DNA from: Candidatus Latescibacterota bacterium
GTDB taxonomy: Bacteria > Latescibacterota > UBA2968
Length of the DNA: 62,279 nucleotides
Direction: 5' to 3'
NCBI GenBank assembly: GCA_022821275.1
Contig: JAJEDY010000068.1
Span: 1 to 62,279 of the forward strand
In this document: positions 23,767 through 33,062 of the stretch, piece by piece
Layout: each line of letters opens with the position of its first letter
Numbering within the stretch: position 1 is the first letter of the stretch
Program-made: the position numbers and the translations under genes
Notes under the pieces: model-generated
Database searches by the model: none
Told to the model about the DNA's origin: nothing
Seen by the model: only the letters and a program-made list of their open reading frames with translations

Positions 23767-26700
23767 TTAAGGGGCAGGCACCTTAAAAAAGAGCCTGTAC
23801 ATCACGGGCACGACCAACAGTGTTAAAATCGTGGCAAAAAGCAATCCAAAGATAATTGTGATCGCCATAGGTTCCCAGATAACACCACCGCCAATCCATA
23901 GCGGAATCAACCCCAAAGTCGTGGTTGCCGTTGTAAGCATAATGGGGCGAAACCTCTGTTGAGCAGCAGCCACAATCGCATCTTGTTGTGTGCGCTTAAA
24001 CTCATCCATTTCAATTTGAATGCGATCAATCAAAACAATTGCATTGTTGATCACAATGCCAAATAGAGAAATAACCCCTAAGAAAGGCATGAAGCCAAAA
24101 TAGGAGCCGGTCAACAACAACCCCAAAATCACCCCTATTAAGCCCAAGGGAATGGTCAGCAAAATGATCAAGGGTTTGCGGATGGAATTGAATTGACCGA
24201 TGAGCAAGAGGACAATAATAAAAAACGACATGGGTAGATAGTTCATAATCGCCCCAATATTTTTTGCACTTTCTTCTGCTTCCCCTCCCAATTCATAAGC
24301 ATATCCGGAAGGCATCTCTTGTTGTTCCAACCATAATTCCATTTGATTCATAATCTCTGCAGCAGTATATCCAGTTTGCAGTCCGCTCGTAACCGAAATC
24401 GTTCTGGTCAAATCTCGCCGCAAAATTTTTGCGGCTTGCCATTCAATTTTGAGATCTGCAACCTGCTTGAGAGGCACGTTCTCGCCGCTTTGCTGTACAT
24501 AGACAGGCAGGCTCTCCAGATCCTGAATGCGCCGGCCTTCAACCTGATTATTTCTCATCACAATTGGAATAATTTTATCGCCTTCCCGAAACTGCCCAGT
24601 TTGCAAACCAATCAGCGCGGTTTGCAAAGATACGGCAATGTCCTGACTCGTCACACCTGCAAGCCGCGCGCGGTGTTGATTTATATCAACAATCAATTTT
24701 TTTGTACGTGGCCCCCAGCTATCGCGAATATTTTTTGTTCCCTCAATGCTGTGCAATTTGGCCTCAATTTTTTCCACCAATTGGTAGAGTACCTGTGGAT
24801 TATCTCCGGAAATGCGAATTTCGATGGCGTCGCCGCCACTGCCAGCACCAGACAATCGCTTCACCTTGCTTTTTGCTTCCGGTAGATTTTGAAAGATGAA
24901 ATTATCAACAGAATCAATTACAGGCTGATTGACAGCGGAAGAACTGGTATTGAGCAAAATATGTGCAGAACTGGGCAAAGCTTCTGGCGCAGTGTAGCCC
25001 AGATCGTATTTGGGCGCACCTTCGCCGATATATGAAGAAAACGAAATCACCCCTTCCGCACGACCTTCCTCAACCAGCAGTTCTTCTATAATGTGGTTCT
25101 CTATGGCTGTGACGACCTCATCTGTTCTGTCGATGGTACTACCCAGGGGCAGGTCTATGGTAACGGTGACCAGGGCGCGTTCGCTATCTGGAAAAAAGAT
25201 GAAGGGAATGTAGCGAAAGCACCACAAGGCGATGGCGAAGACAACGACCACACCGCTCAAAAATAGAAAAGGTCGGCGTAGATTGGTCACCAGAATTTTC
25301 TCGTAAAATATCTGTAATCTATTCGGTCCGGTATGTTCTAACTTTGGTTTTACTTTCAAAAAATAGATACACAAAAGCGGTATCAATGTCATTGAGAGGA
25401 GCCAGGAAGAGAGAAGTGCTAAGCTTACCACCACGAATAATTCGCCCATGATTTCGCCCATGACCGATTCTGCCAGATAGAAAGCGAGAAATGCGGCTGA
25501 TGTCGTCAATGAGGATATGAGCAATGGCATAAATAACTCTCTGGCAGACGTAATCGCCGCATCAATAGCTTTTGCACCCTTTTCCATTTTGACAATAATA
25601 GATTCGGAAACAACAATGGCATTATCGACCAGCATGCCGAGCGCGATGATCAGAGAAGCAAGCGAAACCTGGTTCAGCCCCAGGCCAGATTGCGACATCA
25701 ACAATATCGTAGTAATAATTGCCATCGGAATCAAAGAAGCCACAATCAAACCTGTGCGGAACCCGAGAAAGAGCAACATGACGAGGAGCACCACGGTCAC
25801 AGCCTGGTATAGATTTCCGAGGAAGTTCTTCACGGAATCATCTACAACCTCATCCTGAGAAGCAGCTCTAATAATTTGGAATCCCCAGGGCAAAACAGTC
25901 TGGTAATATTCAAGACGCGCATCAATTTCTTTTCCCAATTCAATAATGTTGCCGCCTTTTTTGAGATTGACGCCAATGGCCAATCCCGGTTTTCCATCAA
26001 TGCGTACTATTGATTTTTGAGGTTCGACATAGCCGCGATAAATATTGACAATATCGCCCAGAAATACCAATTCGCCTTCTCCCGAAGAAACAATGATCTC
26101 TTTTATGTCTTCTATCAGGTCAAAATTTCCCGTCGGCTCCAGGATAATCCGCTCATCACCAACTTCAATATCGCCGCCAGAAAAAACGATATTGGTACTG
26201 GAAATAATATTTTTTAATTTTTGTTGCGTAAGCCCCAATTCCGCCAGGCGCGCATTGTCGTAATCGAGATAAACGCGCTCCTCACGAGCACCCACAATTT
26301 TTATTTTTGCAGCATTTGGCAATTTAATTAAATCATTGCGGATGGCGTCTGCTGCTTCCTTTAATTCTGCATACGTAAACCCGTCTGCCGTTAGCCCCAG
26401 GATGATACCATAAACATCTGACAGGCCCTCGTCGTTGAAATTCACACTTGTAACACCAGAGGGCAGTTGGTTGCGAACCGCATCGACTTTTCGGCGCAAC
26501 TTATCAAAAATGGGCTGAAGATCGCGTACGCTATCCTTGAGAAATATCGTAACAATCGATACACCTGTGCGATTTTCGCTCTGGATATAATCTACTTCAG
26601 GTACTTCCTGACACACTTCTTCGATTTTATTTGAAATGAGCAGTTCCATCCGTTGCGGGCTGGCACCTGGAAAAGTTGTCACGACATTGGCGACACGCAC

Positions 26701-26823
26701 CAAAAATGGCGGCATATCATCTCGTGGCATCTGTTCGAAAGCGGAAAATCCTGCCGCGAAAATTACAAATAACAGGGACAAAGTGACGACATTATTTTTA
26801 ATGGCAAATTCTGTGATCTTCAT
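23767..26823 (-). CDS. RND efflux transporter, inner-membrane pump subunit
   Basis: 1018 aa, family length. It shows 12 membrane spans in the RND arrangement, with two large periplasmic loops after TM1 and TM7. The TM4 proton-relay motif reads GMLVDNAIVV, where AcrB has two adjacent Asp; only the first is kept. N-terminal FAIKNNVVTLSLLFV and MPRDDMPPFLVRVANVVTTFPGASP are typical of hydrophobe/amphiphile efflux members. The operon order is binding-domain-TolC fusion, lipoprotein adaptor, then this pump, 12 bp after the adaptor. Substrates are probably organic compounds rather than metals, but cannot be named. Confidence 0.93.
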   Translation of the reverse strand: MKITEFAIKNNVVTLSLLFVIFAAGFSAFEQMPRDDMPPFLVRVANVVTTFPGASPQRMELLISNKIEEVCQEVPEVDYIQSENRTGVSIVTIFLKDSVRDLQPIFDKLRRKVDAVRNQLPSGVTSVNFNDEGLSDVYGIILGLTADGFTYAELKEAADAIRNDLIKLPNAAKIKIVGAREERVYLDYDNARLAELGLTQQKLKNIISSTNIVFSGGDIEVGDERIILEPTGNFDLIEDIKEIIVSSGEGELVFLGDIVNIYRGYVEPQKSIVRIDGKPGLAIGVNLKKGGNIIELGKEIDARLEYYQTVLPWGFQIIRAASQDEVVDDSVKNFLGNLYQAVTVVLLVMLLFLGFRTGLIVASLIPMAIITTILLMSQSGLGLNQVSLASLIIALGMLVDNAIVVSESIIVKMEKGAKAIDAAITSARELFMPLLISSLTTSAAFLAFYLAESVMGEIMGELFVVVSLALLSSWLLSMTLIPLLCIYFLKVKPKLEHTGPNRLQIFYEKILVTNLRRPFLFLSGVVVVFAIALWCFRYIPFIFFPDSERALVTVTIDLPLGSTIDRTDEVVTAIENHIIEELLVEEGRAEGVISFSSYIGEGAPKYDLGYTAPEALPSSAHILLNTSSSAVNQPVIDSVDNFIFQNLPEAKSKVKRLSGAGSGGDAIEIRISGDNPQVLYQLVEKIEAKLHSIEGTKNIRDSWGPRTKKLIVDINQHRARLAGVTSQDIAVSLQTALIGLQTGQFREGDKIIPIVMRNNQVEGRRIQDLESLPVYVQQSGENVPLKQVADLKIEWQAAKILRRDLTRTISVTSGLQTGYTAAEIMNQMELWLEQQEMPSGYAYELGGEAEESAKNIGAIMNYLPMSFFIIVLLLIGQFNSIRKPLIILLTIPLGLIGVILGLLLTGSYFGFMPFLGVISLFGIVINNAIVLIDRIQIEMDEFKRTQQDAIVAAAQQRFRPIMLTTATTTLGLIPLWIGGGVIWEPMAITIIFGLLFATILTLLVVPVMYRLFFKVPAP

Positions 26824-26835
26824 AGTTTTTTTCCA

Positions 26836-27924
26836 TTATTTTAACAATTTCACCGTGATGCCATCTCTAAGACTTTCTACACCTGCGGTTGCGACGAGTG
26901 CACCATTTTGCAATCCCTCAATGATTTCAAATCCCTCCTGGGATAATTCACCTATCGTCACCTTTTTTTTCTGCGTGATGGCAAGGCCATTTTCCTTTTC
27001 TGTCAATGTAAATACGAAATTGCCGTCGATATCTTCTCCCACAGCACCAACCGGAACAATTAATTTTATTTCTGATGCGCGATTGGGAGCAGAAAAATTA
27101 AATGTTACATCTGCCGACATGCCTGGTCTGATGTCGCTGGTTGGGTGTTCAACTGTTACAATCACCGGATAGACAGACGATTGGAGACCAGTGGCAAAAG
27201 ATACTTCCGAAATCGTCCCATCAAAAATTTTATCGGATAGAGACGAAAATTTCACAGAGACTTTATCGCCGATTTTAACGCGAGAGATATATGCTTCTGG
27301 CATACCCACACTGACTTCGATATCATCTTGAGACGTGATTGTAACAACGGCCTGACCCGGACTAATCTGCTCATTTTTTTCTATGGCAACCTGTGAGATA
27401 ATACCATCCATCGGTGCGTCAAGCGCGTAATAGTCCAGCTCTCGTTTCTTCAGGTCTGCATTTCTCTTTTCTGTGTTATAGGCAGAATTTGCCGAAGCAT
27501 ATCTGTCTTTCGCAACCTCGTATTCACTTAAAGACACATTATTGTTCTCGTACAACTCTTTTACCCGGTCCAAATTTGATCGCGCATTGTCTTTTTGAAT
27601 CTCTGCTTTTCTCAAAGTTTCGAGTGCCTTTTCATAGTTGAGTTGTGCATCTGAGTTGTCAATGGAAGCGAGCTTCATGCCTTTGTTGACCTTTTCGCCA
27701 ATTTTGGCATTCACCGCCTCGACAATACCCCCAACGCGAAAGCTCAACGTTGATTCGGTGCCAGCCCTGGACACGCCAGAAAAAATTCTGCTTTGTTCGC
27801 TACCAGAAAGAAAAACTTGCTGATAGCGAACAGGCCTGATAATTTCCTGTTTTTCGGGTTTTTCACCACCACAGGAAAAGAACAAAACTGTGCAAAAAAT
27901 GGTCAATATGTGTTTTGGTTTCAT
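26836..27924 (-). CDS. RND periplasmic adaptor lipoprotein
   Basis: 362 aa. The start at 27924 (MKPKHILTIFCTVLFFSCGG) has AGAGG upstream and opens with a lipoprotein signal, LFFS-C, giving a lipidated N-terminal Cys. The membrane-fusion protein pattern follows: a biotinyl-lipoyl half-motif (GIVEAVNAKIGEKVNKGMKL), an alpha hairpin (~95-160), the second lipoyl half (LDAPMDGIISQVAIEKNEQI) and a beta-barrel region. It bridges the pump and the TolC-like channel in the same operon. The frame extends upstream into the TolC stop, but this start fits better. Confidence 0.92.
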   Translation of the reverse strand: MKPKHILTIFCTVLFFSCGGEKPEKQEIIRPVRYQQVFLSGSEQSRIFSGVSRAGTESTLSFRVGGIVEAVNAKIGEKVNKGMKLASIDNSDAQLNYEKALETLRKAEIQKDNARSNLDRVKELYENNNVSLSEYEVAKDRYASANSAYNTEKRNADLKKRELDYYALDAPMDGIISQVAIEKNEQISPGQAVVTITSQDDIEVSVGMPEAYISRVKIGDKVSVKFSSLSDKIFDGTISEVSFATGLQSSVYPVIVTVEHPTSDIRPGMSADVTFNFSAPNRASEIKLIVPVGAVGEDIDGNFVFTLTEKENGLAITQKKKVTIGELSQEGFEIIEGLQNGALVATAGVESLRDGITVKLLK

Positions 27925-27958
27925 AGGACTACCTCTCTCAGTTTGATGAAAGGATTGC

Positions 27959-30328
27959 TCAATGGGCGTGCTGATTAAAATAAACCTCAAAGCGATTGAG
28001 GAAATTTTGTTGCTCCTCATCTGTGCTCAACAAACTGAATTCTCCCACAGCACGCTCGGTTTTTAACACGCTGATCAAAAATTCATACTCCGAATCCAGT
28101 TTTTGCAATTTCGCGCTCAATGCCGCGTTTTGTGCATCGACCAAATTGACGATAGAAACGCGGCCTTGCGCGTATTCATCCTGTACCAGTGCCAGACTCT
28201 TATCCGCCAACTCAGCCGATCTTTGAGAGGACTCAAGATCAACCGTTTTGACAGTTAAATCCAGAATTGCAGCCCGCACGCGCAACTCCAGCATCTGCAT
28301 CAATCGCGCTTTTTGATCCTCGAGTTTGCCAATTTCGATCCGCGTCCGTTGAATATTCGCGCGGATTGCACCGCCCTGGAAAAGTGGCAGAGAAGCATTG
28401 AGGCTCACACGCCAGGGATTATCAATTGGATTGACGCCAGCGACATTTGAGCCAACACCGCTGCGGGAAAGGACCTGCTGCCATTCTGCACCCAGGCCAA
28501 GGGTTGGTACAAAACGTGCAAGTTCCAATGATCGAAGCGATCTTTTGAGCGCATTGATATTTGCCTCAACTTGCTGAATTTCAGGGGTATTGAGCCGCGC
28601 TTCTTCAATGAGAAAATCCGTATAAATACTCAAAGATTTGGGCGTATCAATATATTCTCTCACAGTGTGGAGATAACCAAACAGACTATCGGACAACGTA
28701 GTCTCGCGTGTAATAAATGCCTCATCAATAGGGCGATTGAGCAATTGATTTAATTGGATATTTGCCAATTCCACATTGTTATTGGCTACTAGCGATGACG
28801 TATTGACCGCAATCAATCGACTTTCCCAGCGATAGACATCCGAACGTCCGGAATAACCGATAGCTTCCCTCTGTCTGGCAATTTCGAGATTTCTTTTGGT
28901 GAGTATCACATTGTCTTGCTGTATTTCGCGCCCTGTTTTGGCTTTTAATACCTGAAAATAAGCCACGGCCGCATCCAGAACAATGTCGAGTTTCAATGTT
29001 TCGTATCGGTGTTGTGACGCACGCAACAGATCTTTTTGAATAGACACATTGCCTATGGCCTGTTGAGAAAAAATTAATTGCTCAATTCCCGCTGTTGCAG
29101 TGATGCTTCGCTGTGGTTGCAGTCCAAAAGAGTTTTCAGCGCGTTTTTTGTCGATCTGCACCCCTGTAGCATAAAAGCTCAAAGAAGGAAAAAGATGGGT
29201 GCGCGAGAGGGCCACATCTTTTTGCGCGGCATTGACAGTACCTTCCTGGATTTTTAGCTCGAGGTTGGCGTTCATCGCTTCTCGCATCACCTGAATTAAC
29301 TCCACGGTACGTACACCTTCCGGAACAAATTCATTGATCAATTCAGCTTGAGTAAGAACGGTAAATTTGGGTGAGAATCCAATTTTTTGGGCGGTTTGCA
29401 TATTGAGCGTCAAATTCTCTTCAAAGCTCATGTGAACAGGCAAATGCGCGGCATCTTCGCCGTTGAGAATCGCTTCGACATGTAGAGAAATGCGCCGAAT
29501 GATTCTGGAGAAATTTTCCTCTGGCGCAATGGCAGCTAAAACGCCCTGCTGAACATCGGCGACAGAAAAACCAAAAGAAGGCATCCCGCTCTCATTTACA
29601 GCGTTAATAAATGCGCGTTTCTCAGTACCTTCATGGGGTCCCAAATACCCAATATAGACAGCATCAATATCCTGACGGGCAACCATAGACAGGATTTCAA
29701 GTTTGTCAGTAAATGGAATCAATACCAATGAAGTTCGATTTTTTTTCATGACATCTTCTACAAAAACCATATATCCGTCAAGAAAACCCGACACTTCGCC
29801 GTAAAAAATAATGCCTACCTTTTGATATGGAAAAATGTCGTAAAAAACATCCAGATCTCTTTCCAAAGATCGCTGAGACCAGAGAATATAGGTGAGATTA
29901 TGCACGTCCGACCTATTTTTTTTTGGCGTGGGTAAGCCCTGCAATTTGGGATCAAAAATGCCCAGTGCAATAACGGGTTTTTGAAAGGTGCTCTGTTGTG
30001 CGATTACCGAACCGTTCAGGATCCCAAAACCTATGATCAGGTCTATATCAGGGTCTTGCATTAGATGTCGGTAGTTTTTGGCGGCAACATCTGCAGACCA
30101 ATCTGCACTGAGAATATTGTCTTCCAAAATTTGGATATGAAATTTTGCACCCAAAAGTGCGTCTAATTCGCGCTCTAATTGCTCAATCAGCATATTTACC
30201 CGCTGTTGCTTAGCATCTACAAGTACGCCAATCTGGATGTGCGTTTTTTCGCTTTGAGCACAAATTTTGGTTGCGAAAAATAAGAAAAAAAACAAAACAC
30301 CAAACGCAAAACACCTTATGTTATTCAT
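27959..30328 (-). CDS. TolC-family outer-membrane channel fused to an N-terminal periplasmic-binding domain
   Basis: 789 aa; a normal TolC protein is ~450. A signal peptide ends at CAQ (~24). Residues ~30-325 have the two-lobed layout of ABC_sub_bind/TrpX-like binding proteins (IQIGVLVDAKQQRVNMLIEQL; DLIIGFGILNGSVIAQQ; QKVGIIFYGEVSGFLDGYM; IDAVYIGYLGPH). Residues ~345-789 are a TolC/OEP domain with two repeats of paired long helices (QEGTVNAAQKDVALSRTHLFPSLSF; YAQGRVSIVNLVDAQNAALSAK). AAGGA lies 6 nt before the ATG at 30328. It is cotranscribed with an RND adaptor and pump, so the binding lobe probably sits at the channel's periplasmic mouth. The fusion is in one uninterrupted frame. Confidence 0.88.
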   Translation of the reverse strand: MNNIRCFAFGVLFFFLFFATKICAQSEKTHIQIGVLVDAKQQRVNMLIEQLERELDALLGAKFHIQILEDNILSADWSADVAAKNYRHLMQDPDIDLIIGFGILNGSVIAQQSTFQKPVIALGIFDPKLQGLPTPKKNRSDVHNLTYILWSQRSLERDLDVFYDIFPYQKVGIIFYGEVSGFLDGYMVFVEDVMKKNRTSLVLIPFTDKLEILSMVARQDIDAVYIGYLGPHEGTEKRAFINAVNESGMPSFGFSVADVQQGVLAAIAPEENFSRIIRRISLHVEAILNGEDAAHLPVHMSFEENLTLNMQTAQKIGFSPKFTVLTQAELINEFVPEGVRTVELIQVMREAMNANLELKIQEGTVNAAQKDVALSRTHLFPSLSFYATGVQIDKKRAENSFGLQPQRSITATAGIEQLIFSQQAIGNVSIQKDLLRASQHRYETLKLDIVLDAAVAYFQVLKAKTGREIQQDNVILTKRNLEIARQREAIGYSGRSDVYRWESRLIAVNTSSLVANNNVELANIQLNQLLNRPIDEAFITRETTLSDSLFGYLHTVREYIDTPKSLSIYTDFLIEEARLNTPEIQQVEANINALKRSLRSLELARFVPTLGLGAEWQQVLSRSGVGSNVAGVNPIDNPWRVSLNASLPLFQGGAIRANIQRTRIEIGKLEDQKARLMQMLELRVRAAILDLTVKTVDLESSQRSAELADKSLALVQDEYAQGRVSIVNLVDAQNAALSAKLQKLDSEYEFLISVLKTERAVGEFSLLSTDEEQQNFLNRFEVYFNQHAH

Positions 30329-30350
30329 AATTATTCCTTTGTGGGTAAGC

Positions 30351-30617
30351 TCACCTTTCAGGCGTTCCCTCCGTTGGATTTTGGCTACCACTTAAATGCA
30401 ATCCAAATCCCAGAAACCCGAGCACCAAACACAACGCCAATAGCCATCTGGGAAGGCTCAAAGTCCAGAGCACCGCGGCCATCACCATTAAGAAAAGAAA
30501 CGGTACAAAATCCTGTCCTTCGTGTTCTTCCAAAAACGGCAGTATAAAAAAAAGCAAAACCACTGAAAAGGCAAGAACAGTGTATTTGTAGTGAGAAAAG
30601 TGCTCCCAGAATTTCAA
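30351..30617 (-). CDS. Small membrane protein at the head of the RND operon
   Basis: 88 aa, about 60 of them in three hydrophobic segments (TVLAFSVVLLFFILPFL; FVPFLFLMVMAAVLWTLSL; WLLALCLVLGFLGFGLHL). The frame opens with TTG, with AAAGG 6 nt upstream, and ends 22 bp before the TolC-fusion start. The sequence resembles the N-terminal membrane part of bacterial two-pore-type ion-channel proteins, so it may be a truncated relic. It may also be a genuine small subunit of the efflux system. The composition is that of a real membrane protein. Confidence 0.5.
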   Translation of the reverse strand: MKFWEHFSHYKYTVLAFSVVLLFFILPFLEEHEGQDFVPFLFLMVMAAVLWTLSLPRWLLALCLVLGFLGFGLHLSGSQNPTEGTPER

Positions 30618-30693
30618 ATCTGGACCTTTACTATTTGATCTCTCCCTGCTGGCCCTCTCTTGCTCCTCTTTCCATTCTCAGCACGATCCGCAA

Positions 30694-31986
30694 TCACCTC
30701 GTCACGCGCCTGTACCAATTTTGCAGCACATCGTACAAATGCGCTTGTTTCTCGGCATTTGTGGGATCGTTCAGCAAATTATTCATCTCATAGGGATCAT
30801 TTTCCAAATCGAACAGATGAGTTGCCACAAAGCCTTCTTTCTCCACCACCAGCTTAAACGCGCCTTCGCGCACCATACACCAGGGCTGCATCTCTGAAAA
30901 CACCGGTCGGTCTAAGGTCTGAGAAGGATCGCTCATCAGAGGCGCAAAACTATCGCCCTCAACCGAAGATTCGGGAGGTTGGCCCGCGTAATCTACACAC
31001 GTCGCAAAAAAATCCACACCAGACACCAGATCATCCACCACCGCACCTGTCGCGCCCCCCGGTGCGCGAACAATCAGGGGAATGCGACTCGACTCCTCCC
31101 AGGCCTTGCCCTTATTTATCTCTCCGTGGCTGCCCTGCAAATCCCCGTGATCCGACGTGAACATCACCACCGTATTATCCCGCAACCCCAGGCGATCCAG
31201 CGCATCCATCATCCGCCCCACATTTGCATCCAACTGCGTCACCATCGCGTAATACGCGCGCAGATATTCATCTAAATCATCACCATAGCGCTGGTAAATC
31301 GGATCGTTCTCCTGCGGTTTGGGACTCGGCGGACTATGCGTCCTCGTATAGGGATCAACCTCCTCACAATTTGGACGCCGCGCAATAGTCACGCCCCGAT
31401 ACATCTCATCGTATTCATATCCCGGTTGCTCGGGATAATGCGGATTCTGATAGGACACAAACAGCGCGAAAGGCGCGTTTTCCGCCATCTTCTCCATGCG
31501 CTCAATCGCAATATCACTCGTCACATCTGTTCGGTGATGATCGTACCAATGCTCATCGCCCGCTTCATCGTAAAACTTCACACTATGCAAAAAATCGTTA
31601 TAACACTGATACCCGATAAACTCCGTAAAATCCGCCCGCAACTCGGGTGGGATCCACACATTACCCGTTGCGCCCAAATGCCACTTGCCCACCCAACCGG
31701 TTCGATACCCCGCGTCATTCAGCGCGCCCGCCAGTGTGCGCGTCCCCTCGGGAATATACCGCCCATTGCGCAACGTATCTGTCTGCGACCCGTACTGCCC
31801 CGAAATGAGCGTCGCGCGAAACGGCGTACAAACCGGTGCATTGGAATAACAATTTCGAAACAAAACCCCTTCTCGCGCCAGCTTATCCAGATTTGGCGTA
31901 TGAATATCCTCTGTTCCCATACACCCCATTGCAAAAGCGTGCATCTGATCGGCAAAAAGAAAAAGAATATTCGGTCTATCGCTCAT
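30694..31986 (-). CDS. Sulfatase (arylsulfatase/choline-sulfatase family)
   Basis: 430 aa, no signal peptide. The N-terminal NILFLFADQMHAFAMGC carries the metal ligand Asp13. The formylglycine site is Cys53 in CTPFR, which fits C-x-P-x-R but has Phe where Ser or Ala is usual. Further family motifs are GYRTGWVGKWHLG and VMFTSDHGDLQGSHGEINKG. It should cleave sulfate esters after Cys is converted to formylglycine by an enzyme not in the window. Lack of a signal points to a cytoplasmic substrate. It follows an Ldh-type dehydrogenase and a second sulfatase in one leftward run. AGGAGG precedes the ATG. Confidence 0.93.
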   Translation of the reverse strand: MSDRPNILFLFADQMHAFAMGCMGTEDIHTPNLDKLAREGVLFRNCYSNAPVCTPFRATLISGQYGSQTDTLRNGRYIPEGTRTLAGALNDAGYRTGWVGKWHLGATGNVWIPPELRADFTEFIGYQCYNDFLHSVKFYDEAGDEHWYDHHRTDVTSDIAIERMEKMAENAPFALFVSYQNPHYPEQPGYEYDEMYRGVTIARRPNCEEVDPYTRTHSPPSPKPQENDPIYQRYGDDLDEYLRAYYAMVTQLDANVGRMMDALDRLGLRDNTVVMFTSDHGDLQGSHGEINKGKAWEESSRIPLIVRAPGGATGAVVDDLVSGVDFFATCVDYAGQPPESSVEGDSFAPLMSDPSQTLDRPVFSEMQPWCMVREGAFKLVVEKEGFVATHLFDLENDPYEMNNLLNDPTNAEKQAHLYDVLQNWYRRVTR

Positions 31987-32016
31987 GCATTGATCCTCCT
32001 GTTGGTTAATACCTTT

Positions 32017-33027
32017 CTAAAATCTCGACCCTTCAAATTCCCCAAACGGCGATGGAACCCCGACACTATCGCCCACTTTCTCCAGCAGGTCGCGGTGATC
32101 ATCGGTCATGGGAATACCGATCTCGCGGTGTTCCTTTTCCCATTGCCATTCCATGCCGCCGGCCAACTCGGCGCGATCGTGCCCCGGCAGGGGTATCGTG
32201 GCGCGCGCCTCGCCGATATAGCGATCCATCTCCTGCTTAAACACCTCCACATCTGCAAATCGCCTCACGTCAAACACCGCAATAAACGCCCCTTGATGTG
32301 GCGCTGCCCCTTCACCTGCACCCGTAAACTCATATCCCTCATTCCAAATACCGGCCAAAATCCCTCCCATCGCCTGTAGCACAGCCCCCAGTCCCAACCC
32401 CTTGAAAACCGCAGCGGGAAACTTCTCAAATGATTCTTCACTATATGGAATAAAGTTCGCCGACATATCCATAACCAGAGGGGGTTGTTCCCCAGTGGGT
32501 ACGGCAATGCTAATCGGCGACCCACCCGACGCGCTCATAACCGTCGCATCTGGATGCGGGCGATAGCGGTGAGAAGACAGGGCCATCCCAATACAATCGC
32601 TGGCAAGCACCATGCGAGAATAATTGCCCGCTGCGCCAAAGTGGAAGTGATTGCGCGTCGTCACCGTACTCACCCCCACCTTTAACGCCTTTTCAATCGC
32701 CATCTCCGTTCCCCGATGCGATGGGAAATACCCCAACCCGCCATCCCCATCCAGTATAGCCGTCGCCTCGGACTCAGACACCACCGTCACATTGGGCCGC
32801 GGATTGGTATGCCCATTCTTCATTTCGGATATATAACTATGCACCTGGCGCGTACCGTGGCTAAACACACAGCGCAAATCATTTGCCGTCAACGTGACCG
32901 CCATATGCTGCGCGTGTTCTTCAGACGTACCCACAGCGAGAAAAAGCGCACGCACATAAGCTTCCATCACCTCACATGGCACGCGAATCCCGTGATCTGG
33001 ATGTGAATTAAACAATCGCGATGGCAT
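32017..33027 (-). CDS. Malate/lactate dehydrogenase-family oxidoreductase (Ldh_2 type)
   Basis: 336 aa, family size. Typical family segments: AVTLTANDLRCVFSHGTRQV, ILDGDGGLGYFPSHRGTEMAIEKA, TRNHFHFGAAGNYSRMVLASDCIGMALSS and the C-terminal IPLPGHDRAELA. The active-site His lies in the TRNHFHFGAAG loop. These enzymes use NAD(P)H to interconvert 2-oxo- and 2-hydroxyacids (malate, sulfolactate, ureidoglycolate and others). The position between two sulfatases suggests use of a hydroxyacid released from a sulfated compound, but this is inference. GGAGG precedes the ATG. Confidence 0.92.
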   Translation of the reverse strand: MPSRLFNSHPDHGIRVPCEVMEAYVRALFLAVGTSEEHAQHMAVTLTANDLRCVFSHGTRQVHSYISEMKNGHTNPRPNVTVVSESEATAILDGDGGLGYFPSHRGTEMAIEKALKVGVSTVTTRNHFHFGAAGNYSRMVLASDCIGMALSSHRYRPHPDATVMSASGGSPISIAVPTGEQPPLVMDMSANFIPYSEESFEKFPAAVFKGLGLGAVLQAMGGILAGIWNEGYEFTGAGEGAAPHQGAFIAVFDVRRFADVEVFKQEMDRYIGEARATIPLPGHDRAELAGGMEWQWEKEHREIGIPMTDDHRDLLEKVGDSVGVPSPFGEFEGSRF

Positions 33028-33062
33028 AAATCCTCCATTGACATTCTTCGGTTTTCATCTTC

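Noticed and set aside
31336-32379. Long frame (347 codons) opposite the sulfatase and Ldh genes
   Set aside because: Spans two convincing genes on the other strand and has shadow-like composition.
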